This document shows positions 56,073 through 64,000 of a stretch of DNA of 64,000 nt, piece by piece. Location: positions 3,472,001 through 3,536,000 of the forward strand of contig NZ_CP067394.1 in assembly GCF_004210215.2 (NCBI RefSeq). Direction: 5' to 3'. The notes beneath the pieces are model-generated. The model was given only the letters and a program-made list of their open reading frames with translations, had not been told where the DNA came from and made no database searches. Source of the stretch: Cryobacterium sp. SO1 (lineage in GTDB: Bacteria; Actinomycetota; Actinomycetes; Actinomycetales; Microbacteriaceae). Numbering within the stretch: position 1 is the first letter of the stretch; each line of letters starts with the position of its first letter. The translations under genes were made by a program, and so were the position numbers.

Positions 56073-57848
56073 TCACCGCGCCGTCGTGACGTGCGCCCCG
56101 CTGGCCACGATGACGTTCGTCAGGAACGCCACCGAGCTGGGTCGCGGCTGGACCCGGCCTTCGATCACGTCATCGATCCAGTCGGCCCGGACCAAGGCGC
56201 CCAGCTCCCCCGCCGAGAGGAGTTCCGGATGCTGACGCCAGTATTCGACGACCTTCCCGGCGAGCACGAATCCCCCGGCCGGAGGCCTATTGCCATGCTG
56301 GACGCGTTGGACCACCTTCCGGGCCAACCGTGCGCCGGTACTCATCGCACCGATCGCCGATCGCCACGGGCTCGGGTATGCGGCCCTGATCGGGGCAGCC
56401 CGTCCTTCCAGGGGCAACCTGCCCAGTTCGGGGTCGAGCTCCATCTGCAGCCGCGCGAGGAACCGTGAATGCGCCTTGTCCTCCGGCGCCAATCGCGTGG
56501 CGATGCTGAGGAACTCCGCGCCGAGCATGGGGTTGATGACCACCCGCTGAGATCCGACTGCAGTGTCGGTGACCCCAGCCCATCTCTGCATCCGGTGGCG
56601 CAGATAGAGCTCATCGGTGGCACGGAACCACTCGTCGCCTGCCGCCGACAGGACTGAGGCCACCTCTGTGTCAGCAGTCCGGCGGGCCCATGCGGAGAAC
56701 TCCGGGTCGAGCAGGCCCGGTTCGACGGCTTCGTTCACGAACATCCGCCATCCGGCCAGCTGGTGGGCGTCCTTGGGCGTGAACGTCCGACCCCGTACGG
56801 TGCCGACATAATAGAACCCACGAGCGACCTCCCCGCCGAGCCCGGAGATCCGCACACCCTGATCAAAACTACCTTCTGCGACGGTGAGGGCAGCGAGGGC
56901 GACGGGGTCCGACATCCCGTCCAGCCGCATCGCGGCCTCAAGCGTGAGGGACCACGCTTCTGCGGCGGACAAGCCGTCGAGCGCCCGAAGGCCGTGTACT
57001 GCGTGCCGCATGCCGTAACGCTCCGCCAATGCCGTGGCGACGGTGACGTCCCCATTGCCAGGCACCCCCAGGGTCATCGCCTGGAGCCCACGCCGTCTGG
57101 CCACCGGGATGGCGCTGAGCAGCAGTCGAGAGTCCTGTCCGCCGGTGAGTTGCAGCACCGCGTCGGGGTGATCGTCCAGGAGCGCCTGCACCGACGCGCG
57201 CAGCAGCACGGCCGCGATGGACACGGCCTCCTCCAGCCCCAGGCCGGCCTCGTTCGGCCGTTCCGTCGCGGTCGTGTGCACACCGTCGGCGCCGAGGCGG
57301 GCAACCGCGCCGGGGGCGAGCTTGTCGACGCCGCGCAGCAGCGTGCGCTGGCCTAGTTGCCAGCCGAGCAGCGACTGGACGGCGACAGCCGTGTGGTCGA
57401 GTTCAGCGCCGCGGACCCACCCCGCGAAGAGGGCGGAGGTGGACAGCACCGGCGCGCCGACGGCATCCGGAGTGCTGTGGTACAGCTGCCGGAACCCCAT
57501 CGAGTCGGCGACCATGGTCACTCCCCGTTCGTCGCCTCGGACGGCGGCAAACGGCGGGAGCAGTCGCGTCAGCCCTCCCGGATTCTGCCGCATACCTTCG
57601 GCGATCTCTTCGGATGTCACCGAGCCACGCTCTGTCCTCAGGACGCGGGAGAGGGCAAAGGTCCCATTCGCTGAGCAGACGGCGTCAAGACCCCATGACG
57701 ACAGCCTGGCCGGACCGGTCCCGCACGTCGTCACTCCCGCGTGTCGCCCGAGGATTCCGTCGAGCACGCGGTCGTGACGGTCGACCGCGATGAAGCCGGG
57801 AAGGGCGCCAAGTGGCCCCTCCAGGTCAGGCTTCAGCGAGTCCGACAT
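56073..57848 (-). CDS. Asparagine-synthase-like protein with no visible glutaminase cysteine
   Basis: This 591-aa protein belongs to the asparagine synthase C-terminal (PP-loop ATP amidotransferase) group. The PP-loop reads LQLTGGQDSRLLLSA (about 235-249). The N-terminal part resembles a degenerate class II glutaminase domain but starts MSDSLKPD, without the Cys expected at position 2. It ends shortly before the next exopolysaccharide gene cluster boundary. It might amidate an acidic sugar or peptide on the polymer using another nitrogen source. ATG at 57848 has GGGAC upstream. Confidence 0.82.
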   Translation of the reverse strand: MSDSLKPDLEGPLGALPGFIAVDRHDRVLDGILGRHAGVTTCGTGPARLSSWGLDAVCSANGTFALSRVLRTERGSVTSEEIAEGMRQNPGGLTRLLPPFAAVRGDERGVTMVADSMGFRQLYHSTPDAVGAPVLSTSALFAGWVRGAELDHTAVAVQSLLGWQLGQRTLLRGVDKLAPGAVARLGADGVHTTATERPNEAGLGLEEAVSIAAVLLRASVQALLDDHPDAVLQLTGGQDSRLLLSAIPVARRRGLQAMTLGVPGNGDVTVATALAERYGMRHAVHGLRALDGLSAAEAWSLTLEAAMRLDGMSDPVALAALTVAEGSFDQGVRISGLGGEVARGFYYVGTVRGRTFTPKDAHQLAGWRMFVNEAVEPGLLDPEFSAWARRTADTEVASVLSAAGDEWFRATDELYLRHRMQRWAGVTDTAVGSQRVVINPMLGAEFLSIATRLAPEDKAHSRFLARLQMELDPELGRLPLEGRAAPIRAAYPSPWRSAIGAMSTGARLARKVVQRVQHGNRPPAGGFVLAGKVVEYWRQHPELLSAGELGALVRADWIDDVIEGRVQPRPSSVAFLTNVIVASGAHVTTAR

Positions 57849-57962
57849 CGACGGTCCCTGCGCGTGCGGCCATCGTCCCGGGACTCCCGGCACCGCACTC
57901 CCCCTGGGCGACGGCACCGCCTGCGGTGGTATCGAAATGATCTTCGAGCGTTGTGGCAGGTG

Positions 57963-59318
57963 TCATCGGGTGCTCCGTTCGGCGGGGGCACTGCGCTCCA
58001 TCAGGTACCGGTCGAATTCCTCGGCGTCATCGAGATCGACATAACGCCTGCCCTGGGGATCGGCGTCAGCGGCAGCCTCGTCCTCTGCGGCCGGGGGCTC
58101 CGCCGGCCGAGCGGACCCGGCCAGGTCGTCATACACGGACAGGTAAGCCTGAGCCTGGGGACGCCAGTCCATCAGCGTGGCTACTCGCGACCTGGCCTTC
58201 CGGCCCAGCTCCGCCCGCAGCGGGGGGTCGTCGATCAACCTCTCGACGGCGTCCGCGAAGGCCGAGATGTCGCCCGAAGGGACGTAAAGCAGCGTGTCTC
58301 CTCCCGAGACGCGGGTTTCGACCAGGTCGAAGGACACCGCCGGCAGCGCGTAGGCCATGTACTCCATGGTCTTGTTCATCGTTGAGAGGTCATTGAGCGG
58401 CGTCTTTAGATCCGGGCACAGACCGATGTCAGCCCGACTGAGGTGCTCGGCGATGGCGACCTTGTCCACCCGGCCGGTGAAGGTCACGTGGTCCTCGAGC
58501 CCCAGAGCCCGGGCTTGCGCTGTGAGAGCGGTGAAACAGTCGCCGAAGCCAAGGAGCGTGGCGGTCACGTTGGCACGCCCCCGACGATGCACCAGTTCGT
58601 CCACGACGAGCAGAACCTGGTCGACCCCGTCCTGGGGTCCCATGATCCCGAGATACACCAGGTTGATCTCGTCGGCACCACAGGGTCGTTCCGGATAGAT
58701 CGGGCGCATCCGTGCGGTGTCAGGTCCGCTGCGCACCACCGTCACCTCGGCCGGGCTGCGCATTCCGCGTCGGACGGCGATCGCTTTGTAGGATTCGTTG
58801 GTCGAGATGACCCGGTGCGCCGCCCGAAAGGTGGCGCGTTCCAGCCCGAGAAGTCCGCGGTATTCAAGCCATTTCAGCCCGCTGCGGGGTGCGCCGAACC
58901 GGGAGATGAACAGCTCGGGGTTCAGATCATGGTGGTCGAAGACGAACTTCACGCCGAACGGACGCCACAAGAGCGCCAACAACCAGTAGGTGTCCGGCGG
59001 GTTGCACGCCTGCATGATGTCGAACGGGCGAACACCACGTACCACCAGGGACAGCAACGCGGTGCGCAGCCAGCTGTAGGTGAACTCCCACACGAACCCC
59101 AGGGCACCCTTCGCCTCAGGTGCCGGCCGGTACTTGTAGATGTCCACCCCGTCGAGGTGTTGACGCGAGGGATCGCCTGGCCCCTTCGGGCAGATCACGC
59201 TGACTCTGTAGCCTCTCCGGATCAGGGCCTGGCACTCCAGCCACACCCGCCGGTCGAGCGGCACCGGGAGGTTCTCCACGACAATGAGCACATGCATAGA
59301 CGTCGTCCTGCGGTTCAT
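57963..59318 (-). CDS. Glycosyltransferase family 4
   Basis: This 451-aa GT-B enzyme starts MHVLIVVENLPVPLDRRVWLECQAL near the N-terminus. The donor-binding half has VTFTGRVDKVAIAEHLSRADIGLCPD and KTMEYMAYALPAVSFDLVETR (about 345). The C-terminal 35 residues are Ala/Glu/Asp-rich. ATG at 59318 overlaps the flippase stop (ATGA) and has AAGGAA upstream. It adds one sugar to the lipid-linked unit. Confidence 0.92.
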   Translation of the reverse strand: MNRRTTSMHVLIVVENLPVPLDRRVWLECQALIRRGYRVSVICPKGPGDPSRQHLDGVDIYKYRPAPEAKGALGFVWEFTYSWLRTALLSLVVRGVRPFDIMQACNPPDTYWLLALLWRPFGVKFVFDHHDLNPELFISRFGAPRSGLKWLEYRGLLGLERATFRAAHRVISTNESYKAIAVRRGMRSPAEVTVVRSGPDTARMRPIYPERPCGADEINLVYLGIMGPQDGVDQVLLVVDELVHRRGRANVTATLLGFGDCFTALTAQARALGLEDHVTFTGRVDKVAIAEHLSRADIGLCPDLKTPLNDLSTMNKTMEYMAYALPAVSFDLVETRVSGGDTLLYVPSGDISAFADAVERLIDDPPLRAELGRKARSRVATLMDWRPQAQAYLSVYDDLAGSARPAEPPAAEDEAAADADPQGRRYVDLDDAEEFDRYLMERSAPAERSTR

Positions 59319-60835
59319 GAGCGTTCCTTCGGTGTTGAGGGAATTCGGACGCGGGTCGCACGCCGGAATCGGGGCAGGTAGCCGGCCAGGTCGTCTAGGA
59401 CCTGCCGTGCGAAGAGACGCACCATCGCGAGATGCACGACGAGAACCGTGAGGCCGATGAGCGCTATCCTCACGAGCGGAGGCAGGCCTGTCGAGACCAG
59501 GAGTACCGCCCACCCGGCGCCACCCGCGGTGAGCGCCGCAGCCGTGAGGAAGCCGAACGGACCGGCCATTGTCTTCGGGGATGCCTGCAGCACCTTCGAC
59601 ACCAGAAACCATCGGCTCACAGTCGCGAGGAACGCGACCAGCAGGAAGCCGCATGCGACGGCCTGGAGGCCCCATTGCGCGGTGATCGCGGTCGCGGCGA
59701 CGGTGCACACGTCGATGATGAGTGCGTAGACAAACCACTGACCGGGCTTGCCCAGTCCGTAGAACAGGCCGTGGTCAAGGGTCGCCCCGACCACCATAAG
59801 GCCGGCGATGGCGAGAATCTGGGCGACACTGGCGCTCTGCTCCCAGCCGGCACCGAAGACGACGGGAATGATGAGGGGCGCGGCCACAGCCAGCAGGGTG
59901 AGGATCGGCGACATGGCCGCATAGGTCATCCGGAGTGCGCGAACGTAGGCACCCCGGAGACGGTCGGAGGAATCCCGGATTCGAGCGAATGCGACGGTGG
60001 AGACCGGCACGAGGGCGGCGCCGGTGAGGTCCTGCACAATCAGCACCAGCCGCTGGGCGATGTTCAAATAGCCCAGAGCCCCCAGGCCGAGCGTGCTCGA
60101 GATGATCGCGGCCTCGGCCCACGCCCTGCCCATTGCGACGAACTCGACGGCGAGTACCTTGCTGCCGAAGCGCGCCATGGTGAGGAACTCGCCGACCGAA
60201 AAGGCAAACGATGGTCGCCACTTGGCAACGAACCAGGCAAGCACGGCGACCAGCAACAACGAGGTCAATGTCTGTCCGACCAGGGCCCACACGCCGAAAC
60301 CCGTGAGCGTCATGGTGATCGCCACCACTTGCGCGATGATGGCCGCGACGCTCCCTTGCGCGGCGATGGCCCGGAACCGCATCTCCCGCCGCAGCAACGC
60401 CATGGGCACGGAGGCCCCGGCGGTGAACAGCACGGCGAGAGAGAGCACCTGCATGACGGGGACGATCTGTTCGGAACGGAAAATCATTCCGACGAGCGGG
60501 GCGCTGAGGACCAAGGCGCCAGTCAACAGGAGTCCGGCGAGCACCGCGAACCAGAATCCTGTGCTGAGCATCCGCTGGTCGGGCTTGTCGGCCTGCACTA
60601 TGTACGCTGCGAAGCCGAGATCGGCGAGCAGGTAGAAGAACGGAAGCACCGTTGAGGCGGCAGCCACCGTGCCGAACTCCTCCGGGCTCAGGAATCGGGT
60701 GAGGACGGCGATCGTCACAAATCCCGTGACGCGGATCGCCCACTTTTGGACGGTCAGCCACAGCACCCCGGAGGCAGCCTGTCGTCCGATAGACACGGGA
60801 GCCTGCGTGCTCACCGGCGGCTGTCGCTCGGTCAT
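59315..60835 (-). CDS. Polysaccharide flippase (Wzx/MOP family)
   Basis: This 506-aa protein has about 12-14 membrane segments. Its N-terminus is typical of MOP-family lipopolysaccharide exporters (ASGVLWLTVQKWAIRVTGFVTIAVLTRFLSPEEFGTVA...). It moves the lipid-linked repeat unit across the membrane for the Wzy-like polymerase encoded at 51-52.5 kb. 4-base overlaps on both sides. Confidence 0.93.
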   Translation of the reverse strand: MTERQPPVSTQAPVSIGRQAASGVLWLTVQKWAIRVTGFVTIAVLTRFLSPEEFGTVAAASTVLPFFYLLADLGFAAYIVQADKPDQRMLSTGFWFAVLAGLLLTGALVLSAPLVGMIFRSEQIVPVMQVLSLAVLFTAGASVPMALLRREMRFRAIAAQGSVAAIIAQVVAITMTLTGFGVWALVGQTLTSLLLVAVLAWFVAKWRPSFAFSVGEFLTMARFGSKVLAVEFVAMGRAWAEAAIISSTLGLGALGYLNIAQRLVLIVQDLTGAALVPVSTVAFARIRDSSDRLRGAYVRALRMTYAAMSPILTLLAVAAPLIIPVVFGAGWEQSASVAQILAIAGLMVVGATLDHGLFYGLGKPGQWFVYALIIDVCTVAATAITAQWGLQAVACGFLLVAFLATVSRWFLVSKVLQASPKTMAGPFGFLTAAALTAGGAGWAVLLVSTGLPPLVRIALIGLTVLVVHLAMVRLFARQVLDDLAGYLPRFRRATRVRIPSTPKERS

Positions 60836-62109
60836 AGCGCGCCGATCTCGTGCACCGGTCGCGCGGCGACGTACACCTCGTGTTCAATGATCCGAACGAT
60901 GTCCGTTTGCGCCCTGGTCCAGCCGTCGCTCACTACCGACTCGGAGGCACGACGGGCGCCGTCGACGACGGGGGCGCGCATAACCGTCTCGCTGAGTGCC
61001 GCCGCAAGCGCGTGGGGCGTCGCGGCCGCCCACACCGCGTGGTCGTTCTGCAACACGATCCGCGAGTGCGGTGAGTCGTTCATGACGGGGATCGTGCCCG
61101 CCGCGAGCATCTCTTCCGGTACGAGCGAGATATTCGTGAACGACAGCACCAGCCCGGCGATGCAGGTGTTGTAGAGCTCGTTGAGCTCAACGGGACTCAG
61201 CCGGCCGTGCTGCGTCGCCGGAAACGGGAGTCCCTCGACCATCGCACCGTACAAGTGGATTTCGATCTCCGGGTGGAGGTCGTGGAACTTCGTGAGGGCA
61301 AGGCGCGCCAACCAGTAGCCCCGGCGCGGGAAGTCAGGGCGGGCGAAGCACACCACACCGGTACGCGCGCGAACTGGGATGGGTCGGTACACCGTCGTGT
61401 CGCACCCGAATTCAGTCACGTCGGGGTCGACACCCACTTCGCTGCGCAGGAGTCCGGCGACCATCTCGCCCAGGGCGATGCATCGGAACCCGAAGCGGTA
61501 GGAGTCCTCAGCCAACGCGTAGGAGGCGCCCCGTGCATAAAAATACGGTTCGTAGTCTTGGATGAAGTAGAGCCGTTGCATTGGCGCGCCACCCCGGCGA
61601 GCCAGAACGTGGGCGCTCTCCCACGATGACGCGACGCACGCATCGACGCCGTCGATCCCGTCGGCAGCGTCGCGGACGTCGGCCTGAAGGTGGGGCCACC
61701 AGTCGCGGATCACGCGCTCATGGGCCCGAATGTCTCCTCCGTGCCGGTCGTACAGGAACAGGACACAGCGGTGCCCGGCTTCCTCCGTGGCCCTGACCAT
61801 TCGGAACAGGGTCGTGTGGCCGCCCGAACCCGCGCTGGGAGGCGTCATCACCCACCCGATCGTGAGCCGCTCCCCCTGTGGTGGGCGACGTTCCGGCACT
61901 GCCAGTTCGAGTCGGGTCGAGTCTGCGACGTCATCGTCGAGCAGGGGTTCCTCCAGGCTCGCCGCACCGAGCCGGCTGTAGGCGATGCGCGCCAATCGCT
62001 GCGCAAGCGCGTACGGGCCACCGTGGCGAAGGATGCCGGCAACCCTGGCAAACCTGGACTCGATGTGCCGCACCCGCCGCCTCAGCGTTGATACCGATGC
62101 CGAATTCAT
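60832..62109 (-). CDS. Glycosyltransferase, WsaF/rhamnosyltransferase-like
   Basis: This 425-aa GT-B enzyme has GERLTIGWVMTPPSAGSGGHTTLFRMV (about 80-105), then LYFIQDYEPYFYARG and ITSEC-like C-terminal helices. The PSAGSGGHTT and QDYEPYF signatures match WsaF-type rhamnosyltransferases. The sugar specificity is inferred only from those motifs. It is 4 bases downstream of the GT2 gene. Confidence 0.85.
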   Translation of the reverse strand: MNSASVSTLRRRVRHIESRFARVAGILRHGGPYALAQRLARIAYSRLGAASLEEPLLDDDVADSTRLELAVPERRPPQGERLTIGWVMTPPSAGSGGHTTLFRMVRATEEAGHRCVLFLYDRHGGDIRAHERVIRDWWPHLQADVRDAADGIDGVDACVASSWESAHVLARRGGAPMQRLYFIQDYEPYFYARGASYALAEDSYRFGFRCIALGEMVAGLLRSEVGVDPDVTEFGCDTTVYRPIPVRARTGVVCFARPDFPRRGYWLARLALTKFHDLHPEIEIHLYGAMVEGLPFPATQHGRLSPVELNELYNTCIAGLVLSFTNISLVPEEMLAAGTIPVMNDSPHSRIVLQNDHAVWAAATPHALAAALSETVMRAPVVDGARRASESVVSDGWTRAQTDIVRIIEHEVYVAARPVHEIGAL

Positions 62110-62113
62110 GTGG

Positions 62114-63220
62114 TCAGCCCCCGAATCGCTTCCATCGAAACCACCAGTACCTGTTCAGCAGTCGCCGAACGATCGCCGTGCCCACGAAGATCTGGGTGCG
62201 GTGGCAGTACGCGGCGCCCAGTCGCTGCCGCCGGCGCAGCGCACGGTATGGACGCAACGATGCAGCCAGCGGGAACGTCGCTTCGGCGAACGTCACGCAC
62301 TCATCGACGAGGATCGGGTCGGGGTCACCCTTTTCGTATGCCCGGCATGCCAACCACAACGGGTGGCCGGCGAGGCGCCCATACGTGGCGCCCGGGGAGA
62401 TCCCGGCTCGGTCGAGTTCGTCGGCGTGGTTCGAGAAGAGGCTGTCGAACACCAGCTTGCGCTGCCGGACGTCACCCAACGAGTCCTGATAGACGCCGTC
62501 GCTCATGCTGGAACCATGCACACGGTAGCGGCCCTGCGGCGGGCCACCGACGTACCCGATGTCCGAAACGAGTGCGACGCGGAGCCACATGTCGAAGTCG
62601 CCGGCGTGGGTGAGAACGGGGTCGTACCCGCCGACCTTCATCTGGACGCTTGTGCGCAGGACTGTGCCAGGTGTCGGAACGACGTTGACGGTTTCCCGGC
62701 ACCGCTTTCGCAGCCATCTGCCACCGCTGTGCATGGTCGCCGTCGCTCGTCGCGCCGGAGCGGTGAGTGCGATCGCGTTCTCGCCGAACTCCTCGATCCC
62801 GCCGTACACCATGCCGATGGTGGGATGCCGTGCCATCAAGCGCACCGACCGCTCCAGCGACCCCGGCGGCAGTTCATCGTCGGCCGACAACAACGTAACG
62901 TAGTCCCCGGACGCCCACTCCAACAGTCCTTCATTGTAGGTTTTGATGTGACCCTGGTTCACCGCGTGAATGATGACCTCGACCTCCGGGTGCTCTGCGA
63001 CGAGCGCCTGGGCAACGGCCGCTGAATCGTCGGTAGAGGCGTCGTCGATGATCAGCACCCGTGTCCGCACACCGCGCTGAGTCACGACACTACGCACGCA
63101 CGCTGTCAGGAATCGCCCGTAGTTGTAACACGGGATCACGACTGACACGATCGGCAACCCGTCCCCCTCGGAGAGAGACTGGTGCTCCACCCGGTGATCC
63201 GATCGGGGCGCGCTGTTCAT
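62114..63220 (-). CDS. Glycosyltransferase family 2
   Basis: This 368-aa GT-A enzyme starts (after a short tail) IVSVVIPCYNYGRFLTACVRSV, with IDDASTDDSA (about 55) and the metal motif LLSADDELPPGS (about 112). It lacks membrane segments. ATG at 63220 is chosen; a GTG two codons earlier is possible. It is the first gene of the minus-strand operon, with a C5-N4-G5 motif about 150 bases upstream. Confidence 0.92.
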   Translation of the reverse strand: MNSAPRSDHRVEHQSLSEGDGLPIVSVVIPCYNYGRFLTACVRSVVTQRGVRTRVLIIDDASTDDSAAVAQALVAEHPEVEVIIHAVNQGHIKTYNEGLLEWASGDYVTLLSADDELPPGSLERSVRLMARHPTIGMVYGGIEEFGENAIALTAPARRATATMHSGGRWLRKRCRETVNVVPTPGTVLRTSVQMKVGGYDPVLTHAGDFDMWLRVALVSDIGYVGGPPQGRYRVHGSSMSDGVYQDSLGDVRQRKLVFDSLFSNHADELDRAGISPGATYGRLAGHPLWLACRAYEKGDPDPILVDECVTFAEATFPLAASLRPYRALRRRQRLGAAYCHRTQIFVGTAIVRRLLNRYWWFRWKRFGG

Positions 63221-63369
63221 GAACACCGCCCGCCGGTGACGGCGATCCGCAACGTGTCTGTCACAGTGAACCCCTATGGATTGGTTGGTTGGTGGCAGTC
63301 ATCACGGCCACCCGAAAGATGAGGGCCGCTCACTGGCACACAATGCCACCGAGCCGGGCATTTCGCGTT

Positions 63370-63383
63370 CCCCCAACCGGGGG
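63370..63383. promoter_or_regulatory. CCCCC-N4-GGGGG inverted repeat, exopolysaccharide site 4
   Basis: This is a perfect inverted repeat with AACC as the spacer. It lies between the DUF4082 gene and the GT2 gene, both on the minus strand, 150 bases before the GT2 start. It could alternatively end transcription of the DUF4082 gene. Confidence 0.45.
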
Positions 63384-63410
63384 CCTCTGCGACCGTTCGG
63401 CGGGGGCGGT

Positions 63411-64000
63411 TCATCGCTTGCGGCTGAAGATCACATCGACCAGGTAGCTGTCCTTGGACGCCTGATCGGGAGACCCATAGCCGTAGACACCGGCCGACGT
63501 CGGCGACGACAGGAAACCATTCACCAGCGGGAGCGCCAGACCGTCGGGCACCCGCGCATATCGTCCGCCCGAGCCGGTGACTGTGACGCGATACTCCGCA
63601 CCGGCGGTGAGATCGATGGGCGGGCTCAGCGCCCCCGTCCGCCAGCCGTTCTTCGGTTCGCCCGAGAATGCCACCGTTGCGATCAGCGTTCCGTCGGGGC
63701 CCCACAGATACCCGGTGTGAGAGTCCGTATTATCGGCGCCCACGAAGACCCGGATGCCGGACACAGCGCCGTCAACGGAGCTGCTGAAACGCGCGCCGAC
63801 CTGCACAGCCGGATCGTCGATAGTGCGGCTGAGGTTATCGGGCAGGAACGTGGCCGAGTCCTCGACGGCGGGCACCTTGGCCGTGGTGAATCGCCAGTCG
63901 GCAATGCTCTCGCCGCCTGCCGTCACCGTGGCCGTGTAGCTCGTCGCCCACTCGAGGGGCTCCGCCGGCGTGAAGTCGACGACGCCCGTGTCCGGCTCGT
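63411..64000 (-). CDS. DUF4082 domain protein with Ig-like repeat, 5' end beyond window
   Basis: The visible 196 residues include an Ig-like (SbsA/Big_5) repeat end (TPAEPLEWATSYTATVTAGG) followed by a complete C-terminal DUF4082 domain. That domain contains VQVGARFSSSVDGAVSGIRVFVGADN, YRVTVTGSGGRYA and YLVDVIFSRKR. The gene runs off the right edge. Such multi-Ig/DUF4082 proteins are large secreted surface proteins. It mirrors the DUF4082 gene at 54107-55681. Confidence 0.85.
   Translation of the reverse strand, partial: EPDTGVVDFTPAEPLEWATSYTATVTAGGESIADWRFTTAKVPAVEDSATFLPDNLSRTIDDPAVQVGARFSSSVDGAVSGIRVFVGADNTDSHTGYLWGPDGTLIATVAFSGEPKNGWRTGALSPPIDLTAGAEYRVTVTGSGGRYARVPDGLALPLVNGFLSSPTSAGVYGYGSPDQASKDSYLVDVIFSRKR

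Overview
This is a high-G+C actinobacterial chromosome segment, most likely from the Microbacteriaceae (a Cryobacterium-like genome). The evidence is the ftsH-folE-folP-folB-folK-DUF3180-PH-PH-DUF2520-panC-lysS gene order, clpC, an LAxTG-type surface protein and the codon use. The family is an inference from gene content; the species cannot be settled from the sequence alone.

Layout. (1) 1-8.9 kb is an accessory region ending at a tRNA-Ser(CGA). It holds an IS1182-type transposase cut by the window edge, an orphan type I methylase (hsdM), a serine recombinase coupled to a tiny zinc-ribbon protein, and an IS1634-type insertion sequence that split a small membrane-protein gene. It also holds a 110-aa gene under a LexA-type box and a DUF4238 gene. 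(2) 9-26.5 kb is mostly core: an SGNH hydrolase, radA, an SseB-like protein, a 1694-aa cell-wall nuclease/5'-nucleotidase, an ArgA-like GNAT, clpC, a DUF2975/XRE pair with its own operator, a membrane protein, a pirin and a cardiolipin synthase. (3) 26.6-38.8 kb is a long minus-strand housekeeping run for lysine tRNA charging, pantothenate, folate, FtsH, purine salvage and tRNA-Ile lysidine synthesis; most neighbours overlap by 4 nt. Ppa is divergent. (4) 39.4-42.3 kb is a two-gene peptidoglycan hydrolase operon (M23 then NlpC/P60) with a four-copy 9-bp direct repeat resembling an MtrA box. (5) 42.5-45.7 kb holds tRNA-Glu, tRNA-Asp and tRNA-Phe, then a 2.7-kb islet. A degenerate copy of 26 bp of tRNA-Phe lies at its far end; the islet contains gene debris, a DUF1905 gene, a hydrolase and its divergent TetR regulator. 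(6) 45.7 kb to the end is dominated by an exopolysaccharide locus. It encodes two Wzz-like proteins, a Wzy-like polymerase, a Wzx flippase, four glycosyltransferases, a polysaccharide deacetylase, a left-handed beta-helix acyltransferase, an asparagine-synthase-like enzyme with no visible glutaminase cysteine, and two exported DUF4082 proteins.

Points to revisit: the IS1634-type insertion can be removed in silico to restore a 30-codon C-terminus. Four CCCCC/GGGGG inverted repeats lie in exopolysaccharide intergenic regions, with a fifth before the 22.3-kb membrane gene. A 61-bp palindrome occurs twice. Paired 18-bp TetR operators lie 30 bp apart. No CRISPR array, rRNA or replication origin was seen.
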